A model generated the notes under the pieces. The model saw only the letters and a list, made by a program, of their open reading frames with translations. It had not been told where the DNA came from and searched no databases. The position numbers and the translations under genes were made by a program. Shown here one piece after another: positions 15,458 through 24,143 of a stretch of DNA of 47,120 nucleotides. How positions within the stretch are numbered: the stretch's first letter is position 1; the number at the start of each line of letters is the position of its first letter. Source of the stretch: a virus; the IMG/VR virus record IMGVR_UViG_3300023443_001176, positions 1 to 47,120 of that record; one strand, given 5' to 3'.

Positions 15458-17008
15458 TTGTCACTTGTACCTGAAAAACTAAACGAACTTGGTCCAATAA
15501 TTCCCGCATTAGAGTTATTTGTCTTAATGCAAGAGGGAGCAGGTGATGCAAAACAAACCCCACTAGAACCAATACTGGATTTAACATTAGGACCAAACAC
15601 AGTATTTTTACGATCAGAAAATGATTTGCCTGCACCCTCTGGTGGATTCATAACGTTAAAACAAAATACGGAATACATACAGATTAAACGCTTTGATTAT
15701 TCCACTCCTATACTTGTACCAGCTGGATGGAATGGAGTATTTTCTGCATTTGCATACCAAACAAACCGTATGAGATATTTAGGAATAGGTGCTGCAGTTA
15801 GAACTCTAAACATACAGGGAACAGTTACAGATGTTATTAATTCTCCTGCAAATCCTGGAACCCATATAACTATAATAATAGGGGCAAATACGCTGCAAGA
15901 TGGACAATATGTAAATCTTGTTGATATGACAGTTTCTGATTATGATGGTGTCGCATTATTAATTTCAAATAGGACTGCAACAACAATAGATGTAGAAATT
16001 TCTTTTAATGGTAATGCTACAGGGACTTTTGATACTGGTGTGGCAGGATTTGATCATAATTCATTCGTGTTAGTTGGGGATGGAACAAATGAAGCATTTG
16101 ATATTTCTATAAGCAAAGCACCAAATTCATCAGTAAAACTTTTGAACTCTGGAACATTTGGTTTTAATAATATCGGAACTATTCGAAATGGAATAGTAGT
16201 CGCAGATGTTTACGGCACATCATCCCTTGAAAATGGATTGGTTCTAGAAAACTGTGATACTGGAAACGTTGGCGGAATACTACATGAAAATCTAAACCCT
16301 GCTAGCACGACAGCTATAGGATTAACAATTACAGGTGCATTAACACGTGCTCTTGCCTTAGACAAGTATAGAGCATTAATGAAAAACTCATTACAACGTG
16401 CTTGTCGTGTGGATAATTCAGTTATAAATGCCAGCATATCATTAATAAGATGTTCACATGAAGTAGCCACTAGATTTTTTGATGAAAAGACTAGTGGTCT
16501 AGATCAAAATAACCCACAAATTCTAGCAAATAATAATGATACCATAGAATCCTCCATGGCATCTATGCAAATGGGATTAACTGTTGATCCAATCACCTCA
16601 ACCATAATTGTATCGGGTTTGGTTCAAGATGTGCCTAAGAAATTAACCACTATACTTTTCATATCATCAAATCTAAAACGAGCAACAGTTTCAAATACAG
16701 GAAGAATAACAAATCTCACAGAAAAGACACAACAGTACTCCATAACTTTTAGGGGGTTGATGGAAAAAACAGCGCCTGGCGGATCAACTAATATTGGATT
16801 ATTATTAGTAAAAAATGATGTTTTAAATCTCTCTGAGACGTTTCAGATTCCACGTTCTGTAAATGCTGGAATAACTGAGGTATCAGCTACACGAAACTTT
16901 GAACTTGCGAAAGGAGAATTTTTAGATCCGGCAGTCGTGAATTTTAAAAATGAAACAGCAACTATTTCGATAACACAAATAAGCGTGGAGTACAGTGAAC
17001 CTGTATAA
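15458..17008 (+). CDS. Large beta-structured virion protein
   Basis: The 516-residue protein begins with TTG directly after the previous TAG (15455-15457). It is Asn/Thr/Ile rich with repeated short strands and glycine turns, suggesting a beta-sandwich followed by a fibre-like body. A hydrophobic start with LFVLMQEGAG and a jelly-roll-like middle are seen. It probably works with the LamG protein on the virion surface. Exact role unknown. Confidence 0.7.
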   Translation: MSLVPEKLNELGPIIPALELFVLMQEGAGDAKQTPLEPILDLTLGPNTVFLRSENDLPAPSGGFITLKQNTEYIQIKRFDYSTPILVPAGWNGVFSAFAYQTNRMRYLGIGAAVRTLNIQGTVTDVINSPANPGTHITIIIGANTLQDGQYVNLVDMTVSDYDGVALLISNRTATTIDVEISFNGNATGTFDTGVAGFDHNSFVLVGDGTNEAFDISISKAPNSSVKLLNSGTFGFNNIGTIRNGIVVADVYGTSSLENGLVLENCDTGNVGGILHENLNPASTTAIGLTITGALTRALALDKYRALMKNSLQRACRVDNSVINASISLIRCSHEVATRFFDEKTSGLDQNNPQILANNNDTIESSMASMQMGLTVDPITSTIIVSGLVQDVPKKLTTILFISSNLKRATVSNTGRITNLTEKTQQYSITFRGLMEKTAPGGSTNIGLLLVKNDVLNLSETFQIPRSVNAGITEVSATRNFELAKGEFLDPAVVNFKNETATISITQISVEYSEPV

Positions 17009-17100
17009 TGGGATTATTTGACAACAACTGGTGGAAGAAAGCTGGTGGTACAATGGCCAAGCCTTGGGTCAAGTTCGGCAAGAAAATAGCAGGTAAATAA
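17008..17100 (+). CDS. 30-residue cationic amphipathic peptide
   Basis: The frame starts in a TAATG overlap and ends two bases before the next start. The product starts MGLFDNNWWKK and ends KFGKKIAGK: tryptophans and phenylalanines alternate with lysines, giving a cationic amphipathic helix. A related peptide is at 17240. Such peptides resemble membrane-active viral or antimicrobial peptides. Possible roles are lysis or membrane penetration during entry. This is inference from composition. Confidence 0.65.
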   Translation: MGLFDNNWWKKAGGTMAKPWVKFGKKIAGK

Positions 17101-17102
17101 TA

Positions 17103-17240
17103 ATGTGCGGATTTTTCACTAAACTAAATATTGCTAAATTCATACTGAATGCAAATGTACCTGTACTTGCTTATCGAATAATTAAAGGTGACATAAAAAT
17201 CACTACTAAACCAAAAGATAAAAAGAACCCCACAAAATAA
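17103..17240 (+). CDS. 45-residue hydrophobic-basic peptide
   Basis: Between the two amphipathic peptides lies a 45-codon frame with start MCGFFTKLNIAKFILN, a hydrophobic centre (VPVLAYRIIKG) and a Lys-rich tail. It may insert in a membrane. Its stop overlaps the next ATG as TAATG, so the four short frames form one translational unit. Confidence 0.6.
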   Translation: MCGFFTKLNIAKFILNANVPVLAYRIIKGDIKITTKPKDKKNPTK

Positions 17241-17332
17241 TGGGATTTTTTAATTCTGTAGGAAAATGGTTTAAAAAAGCAGGCAAAAAGACTGGTGAAA
17301 CTCTTGCAGAGGCTGTAGATGGTGCTGGATGA
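17240..17332 (+). CDS. 30-residue cecropin-like amphipathic peptide
   Basis: The product begins MGFFNSVGKWFKKAGKK and ends ETLAEAVDGAG. WFKKAGKK followed by a hydrophobic helix recalls cecropin-type peptides, and the MG-x-F start and W-x-KKAG match the 17008 peptide, so the two are paralogues. Probable membrane activity is inferred. TGATG overlap links it to the acidic peptide that follows. Confidence 0.65.
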   Translation: MGFFNSVGKWFKKAGKKTGETLAEAVDGAG

Positions 17333-17496
17333 TGGATATGAAAAACAAGAGTGTAAAAGAAATTGAAGAAGAAATGATGAATGATCTTGAAAAAGATAAC
17401 AAGATAGAAGAATCCATTGAAGAAGCAGCTGAGAAAGAACAGGAAAGAGAGGATGAAATTAGTGATGAGGAAGATGAACATAGGGGTAGATGGTAA
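17332..17496 (+). CDS. 54-residue highly acidic helical protein
   Basis: The product is almost all Glu, Asp and Lys in a predicted single helix (IEEEMMNDLEKDNKIEE and on), ending HRGRW. It directly follows two cationic peptides, so it could neutralise or chaperone them; that pairing is inference. It ends in TAATG with the FN3 gene. Confidence 0.62.
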   Translation: MDMKNKSVKEIEEEMMNDLEKDNKIEESIEEAAEKEQEREDEISDEEDEHRGRW

Positions 17497-19901
17497 TGGA
17501 TTCACACAAAGTAGGAAAACTTGATAATATTTCTGCTAAATATTATCTAAAAGATAATTATGTTGGCATGGTGTTATTTGGTCCATCAATTTCAAAAGGT
17601 GGTGTATTTACAAAATATGAAATAAGAGTAAAATATTATGATACTACAAATCATGATAATGTTTATGTTGTACCAAAGATAATACCTCAAAATGAAAATC
17701 TAGATCATTATGATTTTAACAGTATAGAATTTTTAAATAAACATAATTATGAATTTCAGGCGAGGGCAAACGCTAATTTTTCATCTGTAGGTGGAGGTAT
17801 AGTTTCAGGAGAATGGTCAGATGTTAGTGTAATAAGAACAGAAATTGAATCCCCCTTTGATGATGACATAAACAAAATTAGCGACATTTTAAAAATAATG
17901 GATAAAATAAAAAATAACACTCCACCTAGCCCAATAATAACTAATCCTTGGAAATCTGCTGACATGCTAGTATCGAAAAAAGTAGACAGTATTACGGACC
18001 TAATTGCAAGCTATGACAGTAATGGAATGATTGAACTTTCATTTACAACACCACATTGGACACATGATGATTATCTTAAATTACAAAATTATATTGTAGA
18101 ATATAGACCAAGTGGAGGGGAATGGGACAGCACTAAATTTTTTACTATAAAATATGATAGAGATCCTAAAAGAACAAAAGAGAGATATTCTTGGCAACCA
18201 TTATTTTTAATACAAAAAAAACAATATGAGTTCAGGGTAAGAACACGTGTAGGTACATATCACGAGTATAATGCTACGTATAGTGACTGGTCAAATGTAT
18301 CACCTGTAACACCTACACCATTTGTAAATCAAATAACAGATCTAAAGGTTATAATTAATTCTGATGGAAAACCGGAATTCACAATGATCATGCCTGAATT
18401 TGGTGGTATGTCAAAGAGTACTGTAATTCATGATTTTATTATTAATTATAAAATCAGAGGAGAAATGTGGGATGTAAAAATGGCATACACACAAGACACT
18501 AATTATAATTGGCCTGCAGGTCAGGTATTACGTTACCTATGGAACGGCTCAAAACTTGAAAATGGAAATACATATAATGTCCGTGTTATGGCACATGTAC
18601 TTGATAAAAATAACATTGGAAAATATAGTGAATGGTCAAATATAGACAGTGTAAGTATTCCTGCAAATGCAATATCAACTGTAACAGACCTAAAAGCAAA
18701 ATATGTAGAGTCAAAAAATAACGTACAGTTAAAATGGACACAGCCAGATTATCCAAAGATTACAGGTAATTCATACTCGCCTGGAATAGTCGCATATATC
18801 TTAGAAGCTAGGGAACATGAAAAGGATTGGGATAATCCTATTACATTAGAATTAAACGCAAACAATGCTTATCATTTACTAACTATTCCTCATCCAATAT
18901 ACAACTGGGATTTACCAACTGGAAAAAAATATGATATTAGATTAAAAACATTAGCTCCGGGAAAAGATAATAAAATCGCTACAAGTGATTGGTCAAACGT
19001 TCCCAGTGTAACCGTACCACCAGCTAAACAATCTGCATTCATATCATTTGATAATACACCACCATTTTCAAAAGGCGATCATATTAGAATCGGTACAAGT
19101 TTGGAAATTTTCACCCCACATTTACCTCAAATAAGAATCCAAGGAGCAAACACAACTAAATGGAAAGACATGGAAAGATTACATGACCAAAAAAAGATGT
19201 TCATATATTCATACACTGTGCAAGAAGGAAACGGAACAGCTGTAATTGAAATCAGAATACCAACAGCTAGTAGTTTTGTAGATGTTCCAATCTGTGATGA
19301 TACTGGAACATTCCAAGTCACACCACCAGTCAATTATGTAGATGCCATAAATGATTTAAAAATATCATACATCAAATCCAAGAACGTTATATATCTAGAG
19401 TATAGTCGTCCAAAATTTCGCACATCATACTCTTCTGTCTTATCCGAATATACAATAATTGCTCAAGAACATTCTAAAAATAACTGGGATTACAAAAAAG
19501 GTGTAATTGGAAGACTGTTAAATGAAAAAAATGTATCATACGGTTGGCCTGCAGATACATTTGAAAAAGATAAACTATATGATTTCAAAATACAAACCTG
19601 TATTTCTAACACAAGTGTAGATGAAAATATACCTGACTTGCTTAGTGAATGGTCAAATATTTCAAGTGTAAATATTCCTGCTGATGTAGTACCTACTCCA
19701 CCTACTCCCCCACCTACAAAAAATCCAACTTGCAAATATTGTGAAAGTGTGAAAGTATTATGTGTATCTGAACAAACAATGTCAAATTTTAGGAATGGAA
19801 AACCAGCTCCAACACAAATATTGAATAATTTCACAGTATTTGCATGTGAATCATGTGGAAAAACTACATTTATCGATTTATCAAAATTAGAAAATTCTTA
19901 A
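17496..19901 (+). CDS. Five-FN3 adhesin-like virion protein with C-terminal zinc ribbon
   Basis: I use ATG 17496 (TAATG overlap); ATG 17490 is also possible. The 801-residue protein has five fibronectin III-like units, each closed by (E/D)WS(N/D)(V/I): near residues 107, 263, 383, 505 and 730. A different beta domain lies at about 515-610. After a Pro/Thr linker, the last 55 residues hold CKYC and CESC, a zinc ribbon. No signal peptide is present, so it is likely a virion component rather than exported. FN3 repeats in phages decorate heads or tails and bind carbohydrate. The zinc ribbon at the end is unusual. Confidence 0.78.
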   Translation: MDSHKVGKLDNISAKYYLKDNYVGMVLFGPSISKGGVFTKYEIRVKYYDTTNHDNVYVVPKIIPQNENLDHYDFNSIEFLNKHNYEFQARANANFSSVGGGIVSGEWSDVSVIRTEIESPFDDDINKISDILKIMDKIKNNTPPSPIITNPWKSADMLVSKKVDSITDLIASYDSNGMIELSFTTPHWTHDDYLKLQNYIVEYRPSGGEWDSTKFFTIKYDRDPKRTKERYSWQPLFLIQKKQYEFRVRTRVGTYHEYNATYSDWSNVSPVTPTPFVNQITDLKVIINSDGKPEFTMIMPEFGGMSKSTVIHDFIINYKIRGEMWDVKMAYTQDTNYNWPAGQVLRYLWNGSKLENGNTYNVRVMAHVLDKNNIGKYSEWSNIDSVSIPANAISTVTDLKAKYVESKNNVQLKWTQPDYPKITGNSYSPGIVAYILEAREHEKDWDNPITLELNANNAYHLLTIPHPIYNWDLPTGKKYDIRLKTLAPGKDNKIATSDWSNVPSVTVPPAKQSAFISFDNTPPFSKGDHIRIGTSLEIFTPHLPQIRIQGANTTKWKDMERLHDQKKMFIYSYTVQEGNGTAVIEIRIPTASSFVDVPICDDTGTFQVTPPVNYVDAINDLKISYIKSKNVIYLEYSRPKFRTSYSSVLSEYTIIAQEHSKNNWDYKKGVIGRLLNEKNVSYGWPADTFEKDKLYDFKIQTCISNTSVDENIPDLLSEWSNISSVNIPADVVPTPPTPPPTKNPTCKYCESVKVLCVSEQTMSNFRNGKPAPTQILNNFTVFACESCGKTTFIDLSKLENS

Positions 19902-19930
19902 TATTTTGCTTAACTACACACTACAAACAG

Positions 19931-19961
19931 TTATATACATAATACATAATACATAATACAT
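19931..19961 (+). promoter_or_regulatory. Promoter with triple AATACAT repeat
   Basis: TTATATA at 19931-19937 is 23-29 bases before ATG 19960, and AATACAT is repeated three times in tandem (19941, 19948, 19955), the last running into the start codon. It opens the string of micro-genes. Confidence 0.55.
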
Positions 19962-20130
19962 GAATAACACAAATACAAAAATAATCATCAGACATGGGGA
20001 AATTTTTGAAAAAAACCTCAAAACTGGAATAACATATCTGCTCACAAGAGACAATAGTGGATATTATAATGGATTAGAAAAAATGCAAAAAATATCTGGA
20101 CCAGATTCTGAAAATAACGAGGGATTATAA
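19960..20130 (+). CDS. 56-residue hypothetical protein
   Basis: The frame follows a TATA box at the right distance and ends in TAATG with the next gene. The product has a beta start (TKIIIRHGEIFEKN) and an acidic end. It is not recognised. Confidence 0.6.
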   Translation: MNNTNTKIIIRHGEIFEKNLKTGITYLLTRDNSGYYNGLEKMQKISGPDSENNEGL

Positions 20131-20225
20131 TGAATAATTATTATTGTCCAATGTGCCTAAAAGGAATGAACACAAAAAAAGAACAAGAATCCCACATGAA
20201 AGACGTACACGAGTGCTGGAATTAA
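20130..20225 (+). CDS. 31-residue C2H2 zinc-finger micro-protein
   Basis: The whole protein is one finger: YYCPMC near the start and SHMKDVHECW near the end give C-x2-C-x12-H-x4-H. TAATG overlaps at both ends support translation. Single-finger proteins like this are common in archaeal viruses; role unknown. Confidence 0.62.
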   Translation: MNNYYCPMCLKGMNTKKEQESHMKDVHECWN

Positions 20226-20374
20226 TGAAAGATACACTCTATGATCGAGATGAATCCAAACTGATTGATAGAATTTGTCAATTAAGAAAAATTTATAAAA
20301 ATCTCAAAGTTGAAGAAATCAAAAGACCTAATGCCACTCCAGGGGTTATGATGGTGTTTTTGAAGTTGGAGTAG
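20225..20374 (+). CDS. 49-residue hypothetical protein
   Basis: I start at ATG 20225, in a TAATG overlap; a longer version from 20144 would overlap the finger gene fully. The product is basic and helical (SKLIDRICQLRKIYKNLK). No family recognised. Confidence 0.58.
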   Translation: MKDTLYDRDESKLIDRICQLRKIYKNLKVEEIKRPNATPGVMMVFLKLE

Positions 20375-20381
20375 AATATTA

Positions 20382-20510
20382 ATGGCAAAAACTGTAAAAA
20401 CTCTTGTTGCAGGAAAAATCATGTACATTAATGTCTTGGATATTGAAACTAAAACAGAACATGAAAGATTATTACAAAAAATCAAAAAAATAGTGGAGGA
20501 TGATAACTAA
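20382..20510 (+). CDS. 42-residue hypothetical protein
   Basis: The small frame lies 7 bases after the previous stop and ends in TAATG. It has a beta start (TVKTLVAGKIMYINV) and a charged helix. No family recognised. Confidence 0.55.
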   Translation: MAKTVKTLVAGKIMYINVLDIETKTEHERLLQKIKKIVEDDN

Positions 20511-20674
20511 TGCCACAAATAATGGGCTCCCACTACATCGGTGAAAGAATTAGAATTAGTTGTCAGAGGTGTAACGAACACATGTACACCACCATAATCA
20601 ATTCTGCAAATAATACAAAAAATGACACATGCAGAAAATGCAAACATGAGATTAAATGTGAGGATTTTAGCTAA
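20510..20674 (+). CDS. 54-residue zinc-ribbon protein
   Basis: CQRC and CRKC are 20 residues apart with a third Cys near the end, a treble-clef or ribbon layout. It is coupled by TAATG on both sides, next to the pentapeptide-repeat gene. Function unknown. Confidence 0.65.
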   Translation: MPQIMGSHYIGERIRISCQRCNEHMYTTIINSANNTKNDTCRKCKHEIKCEDFS

Positions 20675-21441
20675 TGAATAAAATAGAAATTAAAAAAATT
20701 AATGGTGACCTTGTTTTTTCACATGAACAAAAGGACAATACAATTAAAAAAACTCTAGAAAAAGCAAATCTCCGTGATGCATATCTCCGTGGTGCATATC
20801 TCCGTGGTGCATATCTCCGTGGTGCATATCTCCGTGGTGCAAATCTCAGTGGTGTAAATCTCAGTGATGCAAATCTCAGTGATGCAAATCTCAGTGGTGC
20901 AAATCTCAGTGATGCAAATCTCAGTGATGCAAATCTCAGTGATGCAAATCTCAGTGATGCAAATCTCAGTGATGCAAATCTCAGTGATGCAAATCTCAGT
21001 GATGCAAATCTCAGTGGTGCAAATCTCAGTGATGCAAATCTCAGTGATGCAAATCTCAGTGATGCAAATCTCAGTGATGCAAATCTCAGTGGTGCAAAGA
21101 ACATTCCACAATCATACATAAATTCATGTAGTCGTGATATGTTGTATATCTTTTATATACTAAAAGCAGAATTGCCACAATTACGAGAAAAATTAGTAAA
21201 AGGTAAAGTGAACGGATCTCAGTATGAGGGAGATTGTGCTTGTCTTATTGGCAGTCTTGCAAACATCAAAAATACAAAACCAAAAGACTTTTGTAAATCA
21301 CTATTACCATACTACGATATGGGATTACATAATCCGGGCGAGCAATGGTTTTATCAAATTCATATTGGCGATACTCCAAAGAATAACTTTTTTACAAAAC
21401 ATGCAGTAAAGTTAATTGATGAGGTGTTGAATTCTAAATGA
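20674..21441 (+). CDS. Pentapeptide-repeat protein
   Basis: The 255-residue protein has three parts: a 33-residue head, 21 complete pentapeptides plus a partial one (residues about 34-140; mostly SDANL, first four RDAYL or RGAYL), and a C-terminal helical domain with [15 protein letters not shown] and later [15 protein letters not shown]. Pentapeptide repeats form a right-handed quadrilateral beta-helix, in some cases a DNA mimic that binds topoisomerases. The head is Lys rich. Whether this one is a DNA mimic, a virion spike or an effector is not shown. The C-terminal domain resembles domains found next to pentapeptide repeats in phage proteins. Confidence 0.85.
   Translation: MNKIEIKKINGDLVFSHEQKDNTIKKTLEKANLRDAYLRGAYLRGAYLRGAYLRGANLSGVNLSDANLSDANLSGANLSDANLSDANLSDANLSDANLSDANLSDANLSDANLSGANLSDANLSDANLSDANLSDANLSGAKNIPQSYINSCSRDMLYIFYILKAELPQLREKLVKGKVNGSQYEGDCACLIGSLANIKNTKPKDFCKSLLPYYDMGLHNPGEQWFYQIHIGDTPKNNFFTKHAVKLIDEVLNSK
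20773..21087 (+). repeat. 15-base tandem repeat array in the pentapeptide gene
   Basis: Twenty-one in-frame 15-base units, most of them GATGCAAATCTCAGT or GGTGCAAATCTCAGT, with first units using CATATCTCCGT. Near-identity at synonymous positions shows recent expansion and makes the repeat number likely to vary between isolates. Confidence 0.95.
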
Positions 21442-21716
21442 CAAAATCAGAAGATGAAAAATTCGCACTTGCAACGCTGTATAGTGTTTCACCTCCCATC
21501 ATTGTACCGCCTGGAACTGAATCCGACATATCTGATGATATGAAAGAAAAATATACCTTTGAAGCATTACTACACATCAAAACAATCTTTGAAAAACAAC
21601 ATGCCCCTGATTATCACGTATTATTGTGGTTGAGTCTTGCTAGTCTCACTATGACACCATCTCCACTTTTTGGAAAAATTCAATTACATTTAACAAAGAA
21701 ATTTTTCAATGAATAA
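21438..21716 (+). CDS. 92-residue hypothetical protein
   Basis: ATG overlaps the pentapeptide stop as ATGA. The product has a mid-region [16 protein letters not shown] and a helical end with [11 protein letters not shown] that is moderately hydrophobic. No family recognised. Confidence 0.68.
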   Translation: MTKSEDEKFALATLYSVSPPIIVPPGTESDISDDMKEKYTFEALLHIKTIFEKQHAPDYHVLLWLSLASLTMTPSPLFGKIQLHLTKKFFNE

Positions 21717-21725
21717 ACAAAATAT

Positions 21726-21842
21726 ATGCCAGAAGAAAAACTAGATCTACACGAACAAAGAGAACTTGAAAACTTAGCAAGTTGGATATTCAAATCGCAG
21801 ATTAAACATCTAAAACAAAAGAAGAAAGTAAAGAATGACTGA
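21726..21842 (+). CDS. 38-residue basic helical protein
   Basis: The frame is charged and helical, Lys rich at the end (KHLKQKKKVKND), and overlaps the next start by 8 bases. No domain recognised. Confidence 0.5.
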   Translation: MPEEKLDLHEQRELENLASWIFKSQIKHLKQKKKVKND

Positions 21843-22263
21843 CAAAAACAAACTAACAGATGAACGCATGGGTTATGATGGTACCAGTGTTGTTATTCAA
21901 GTTGGTGGGGAGGGTGCAGATAATAAACAGAGATGTAAGTATTTGATGAAAAAATTACTAGATAACCAGGAGAAAGCAGTCAAATATGATAAATCTGAAA
22001 ACTATAGGTATGAATGGATTTCTAAAGAAGAATTAGAATCTTATGTAAAATTAAGGGACAAACTAGAATCAGAAAACAAACAACTCAAAGAGGAAAATAA
22101 TAATCTGCGTAGTGAATGTAAAGAAGCGTGGTATTTGGCAGAGAAACATAAAGAGAAACTAGAAAAGATGCAGAAATTAATGAATAATGCTGGGCAATTA
22201 TGTGTAAGATGTAACGGTATTACAGGCAACGAACTCAAAGAAATTCTAGGAGATGAAAAATGA
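21835..22263 (+). CDS. Coiled-coil protein with CxxC end
   Basis: The 142-residue protein has a Gly-rich start (VVIQVGGEGADN), a long coiled coil at about 60-120 (KLESENKQLKEENNNL) and a C-terminal CVRCNG near 124. Its last codons (GAAATTCTAGGAGATGAA) also carry the ribosome-binding site for the next gene; the same 18 bases recur at 35548. Oligomeric adaptor role is a guess. Confidence 0.68.
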   Translation: MTDKNKLTDERMGYDGTSVVIQVGGEGADNKQRCKYLMKKLLDNQEKAVKYDKSENYRYEWISKEELESYVKLRDKLESENKQLKEENNNLRSECKEAWYLAEKHKEKLEKMQKLMNNAGQLCVRCNGITGNELKEILGDEK

Positions 22264-22376
22264 GTAGTTCCATAAATAGAAAACAATGGAAATGTCCTAA
22301 ATGTGATATGCTGGAACCCATAGAGTTTACCCATTGTTCAAATTGTGGAACATCAAAACAACAAGGAGTTATCTAA
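22260..22376 (+). CDS. 38-residue zinc-ribbon protein
   Basis: CPKC and CSNC lie 16 residues apart in a 38-residue protein, the minimal zinc ribbon. It overlaps the upstream stop (ATGA) and is preceded by the strong site AGGAG. Function unknown. Confidence 0.65.
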   Translation: MSSSINRKQWKCPKCDMLEPIEFTHCSNCGTSKQQGVI

Positions 22377-22437
22377 ATAACTCGACAGATCTGATTATTT
22401 TTACATTTAAATATTAAACTAATTCCAAATAATAATA

Positions 22438-22743
22438 ATGGAAACAAATATTGAAATCAAAGAATATCTCCACAAACACACAGAACTAAAACATGCAATT
22501 ATCTTTATTGTTGCAATATTCTTTGTTGGAGTAGATTACTTTGATATGATACATATCTCTGACATTGAGATGGGATCATTACTTGCATTTCTAACCGCAT
22601 GGGGATTCAAGGATGTAGTAGGAAAAGGCAAATCATTGTCCAGTTCACTTGAGGGAGTACTCTCAGTATTAAACACACCAAAAGGTGTGGAAGGATTCAA
22701 GAAACTCCTTAGTGACCATGGTGTAACGCATTCAAAAACCTGA
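22438..22743 (+). CDS. Two-helix membrane protein, holin candidate
   Basis: The 101-residue protein has two membrane segments, about residues 20-38 (IIFIVAIFFVGVDYF) and 45-60 (MGSLLAFLTAWGF), a short loop between, and a charged C-terminus. That is a small holin-like layout, and the position just before the tail genes suits a lysis function. No endolysin is recognised nearby, and archaea lack murein, so a membrane-only lysis role is an inference. An AT-rich promoter (CATTTAAATATT, about 22403) precedes it. Confidence 0.65.
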   Translation: METNIEIKEYLHKHTELKHAIIFIVAIFFVGVDYFDMIHISDIEMGSLLAFLTAWGFKDVVGKGKSLSSSLEGVLSVLNTPKGVEGFKKLLSDHGVTHSKT

Positions 22744-22803
22744 TAGTATCAGGAATTATTTTTTTCTAAAACTTTTTATTATTAATATTTCATCATTATT
22801 CTA

Positions 22804-23136
22804 ATGACAGAAAGAAGTACAAACTTTGAAAAAGGTGAGTCTGGAAATGTTCTAAAACAAGGAACAAATCTAAACATCACTGTTGATGGTAATCCAAAAT
22901 ACATCATAGGACGACTTTTCAAAGATACACCACACGGTATGCAAATGATTCAAATTGAACAATCCGGTAGCAGACAAAATCCTAGTCTAAATACTATAAC
23001 ATTTGAAATGAAACAAAGACAAATCGGTGAAATAGTTCCATTAACTTTAGGAAAATACAGAGTAAGCAATTATGCGTATTTTTCTGGAGAGGGTGGAAAA
23101 AGATGGGAAGATGATTTTGAAATCATCCCCGCATAA
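22804..23136 (+). CDS. Tail-region beta protein
   Basis: The 110-residue product is beta-rich, starts 28 bases after a promoter word AAAACTTTTTATTA, and has YIIGRLFKDTPHGMQMIQIE in the middle. It opens the tail block. It may be a neck or tail completion protein. No family recognised. Confidence 0.65.
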   Translation: MTERSTNFEKGESGNVLKQGTNLNITVDGNPKYIIGRLFKDTPHGMQMIQIEQSGSRQNPSLNTITFEMKQRQIGEIVPLTLGKYRVSNYAYFSGEGGKRWEDDFEIIPA

Positions 23137-23161
23137 TTTTTTTAAAATGTTCAACATAAAA

Positions 23162-23275
23162 ATGGCAAAGTGTAATCATTCGGGCTGTACGTTTTCTTCC
23201 TCAATAGATTTTCACATAAAAAAACACAATGAGATTAACAATACTCACGAGGTAAAATATCAGTATGAGGATTAA
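23162..23275 (+). CDS. 37-residue C2H2 zinc-finger protein
   Basis: CNHSGC and HIKKH make one C2H2 finger (C-x4-C-x12-H-x3-4-H). I choose ATG 23162, about 20-26 bases after a TTTTTTTAAAAT promoter; ATG 23147 is an alternative. A single-finger protein inside the tail operon is odd. Confidence 0.6.
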   Translation: MAKCNHSGCTFSSSIDFHIKKHNEINNTHEVKYQYED

Positions 23276-23289
23276 TTGAGTAATAACAT

Positions 23290-24105
23290 ATGACTCTAAT
23301 AATAGATCCAGTAAAAGATATTGAAAGAATTATACTCAACATAAAAAGTGACAGTACACTTTTTGATGAGAGTGATCCAGAAGGAAAACTGCAGGACGTA
23401 ATATTTGGAAATCCCACTCAGATGAAAAATGAAAAAGGATCATACATATTTGTCACAACAAGATCAAATTATCAAAAGACATCATATGCCTATGGACTGT
23501 CAACTCAAGACTCTTTGAATCAAAAAACAGTTGAATATGATATCGTAATAATATCATATGGTGCAGACGATACAATAGAATCTCAAAAATTTCTATATTC
23601 CATAATAACAAAAATGGAGGCACTAGTTCAGAATAATCCCTCATTCAAAGATGCTGTACAAGATGACGATCCAATATTTACAAGATCAATAATTAATTCA
23701 ATGCCGTGGGATGAAAAGACAAGAGGGCAAGAATATTCAAAAATTACCCTGGTTCTTACAGCAACAATAGGATCAAATCTTATTGTTAATTTTCCTGGAA
23801 TCGGAGACGTATTTATTTTGTCTCAGCCAAGAGGAACTGACGGACTACAATTTGGAGCTAAATTTATGGGAGATGGTGAAAGAGTTCTTACTGATGGCGG
23901 AGATTTTGGAAATATCTATATCGAATATGAGTCAACTTTTGCGCTTGATGATTCATTTCGTGCAAAATATGGAGCAGTTGAAAATATAACATTCAAGAGA
24001 GGAACTACATCAAAAATATTCAAATGCGTATATTATGATCTCTCTCCAACAACAGAATTCGATGGAATACCTAGAACTATTCTACACTTGGAAATAACAA
24101 AATAA
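23290..24105 (+). CDS. Tail terminator-like protein with C-terminal tube-like domain
   Basis: The 271-residue protein has an N-terminal part (about 1-165) with strand-helix pattern (EYDIVIISYGADDT) typical of tail terminators, which cap the tube under the neck. The C-terminal part (about 170-270) contains FMGDGE and then DGGD, a motif pair that recurs in the tail-tube protein next door. This suggests fusion of a terminator to a tube-like domain. No direct search supports this. Confidence 0.62.
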   Translation: MTLIIDPVKDIERIILNIKSDSTLFDESDPEGKLQDVIFGNPTQMKNEKGSYIFVTTRSNYQKTSYAYGLSTQDSLNQKTVEYDIVIISYGADDTIESQKFLYSIITKMEALVQNNPSFKDAVQDDDPIFTRSIINSMPWDEKTRGQEYSKITLVLTATIGSNLIVNFPGIGDVFILSQPRGTDGLQFGAKFMGDGERVLTDGGDFGNIYIEYESTFALDDSFRAKYGAVENITFKRGTTSKIFKCVYYDLSPTTEFDGIPRTILHLEITK

Positions 24106-24143
24106 AAAGTTAAATTATAAAGATATGTTGTATTAATAGTATA

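Noticed and set aside
20667-21121. Long reading frames on both strands and a CRISPR-like array over the repeat at 20773-21087
   Set aside because: The 15-base period explains all of them: they are shadows of the pentapeptide gene. There are no spacers and no cas genes, so it is not CRISPR.
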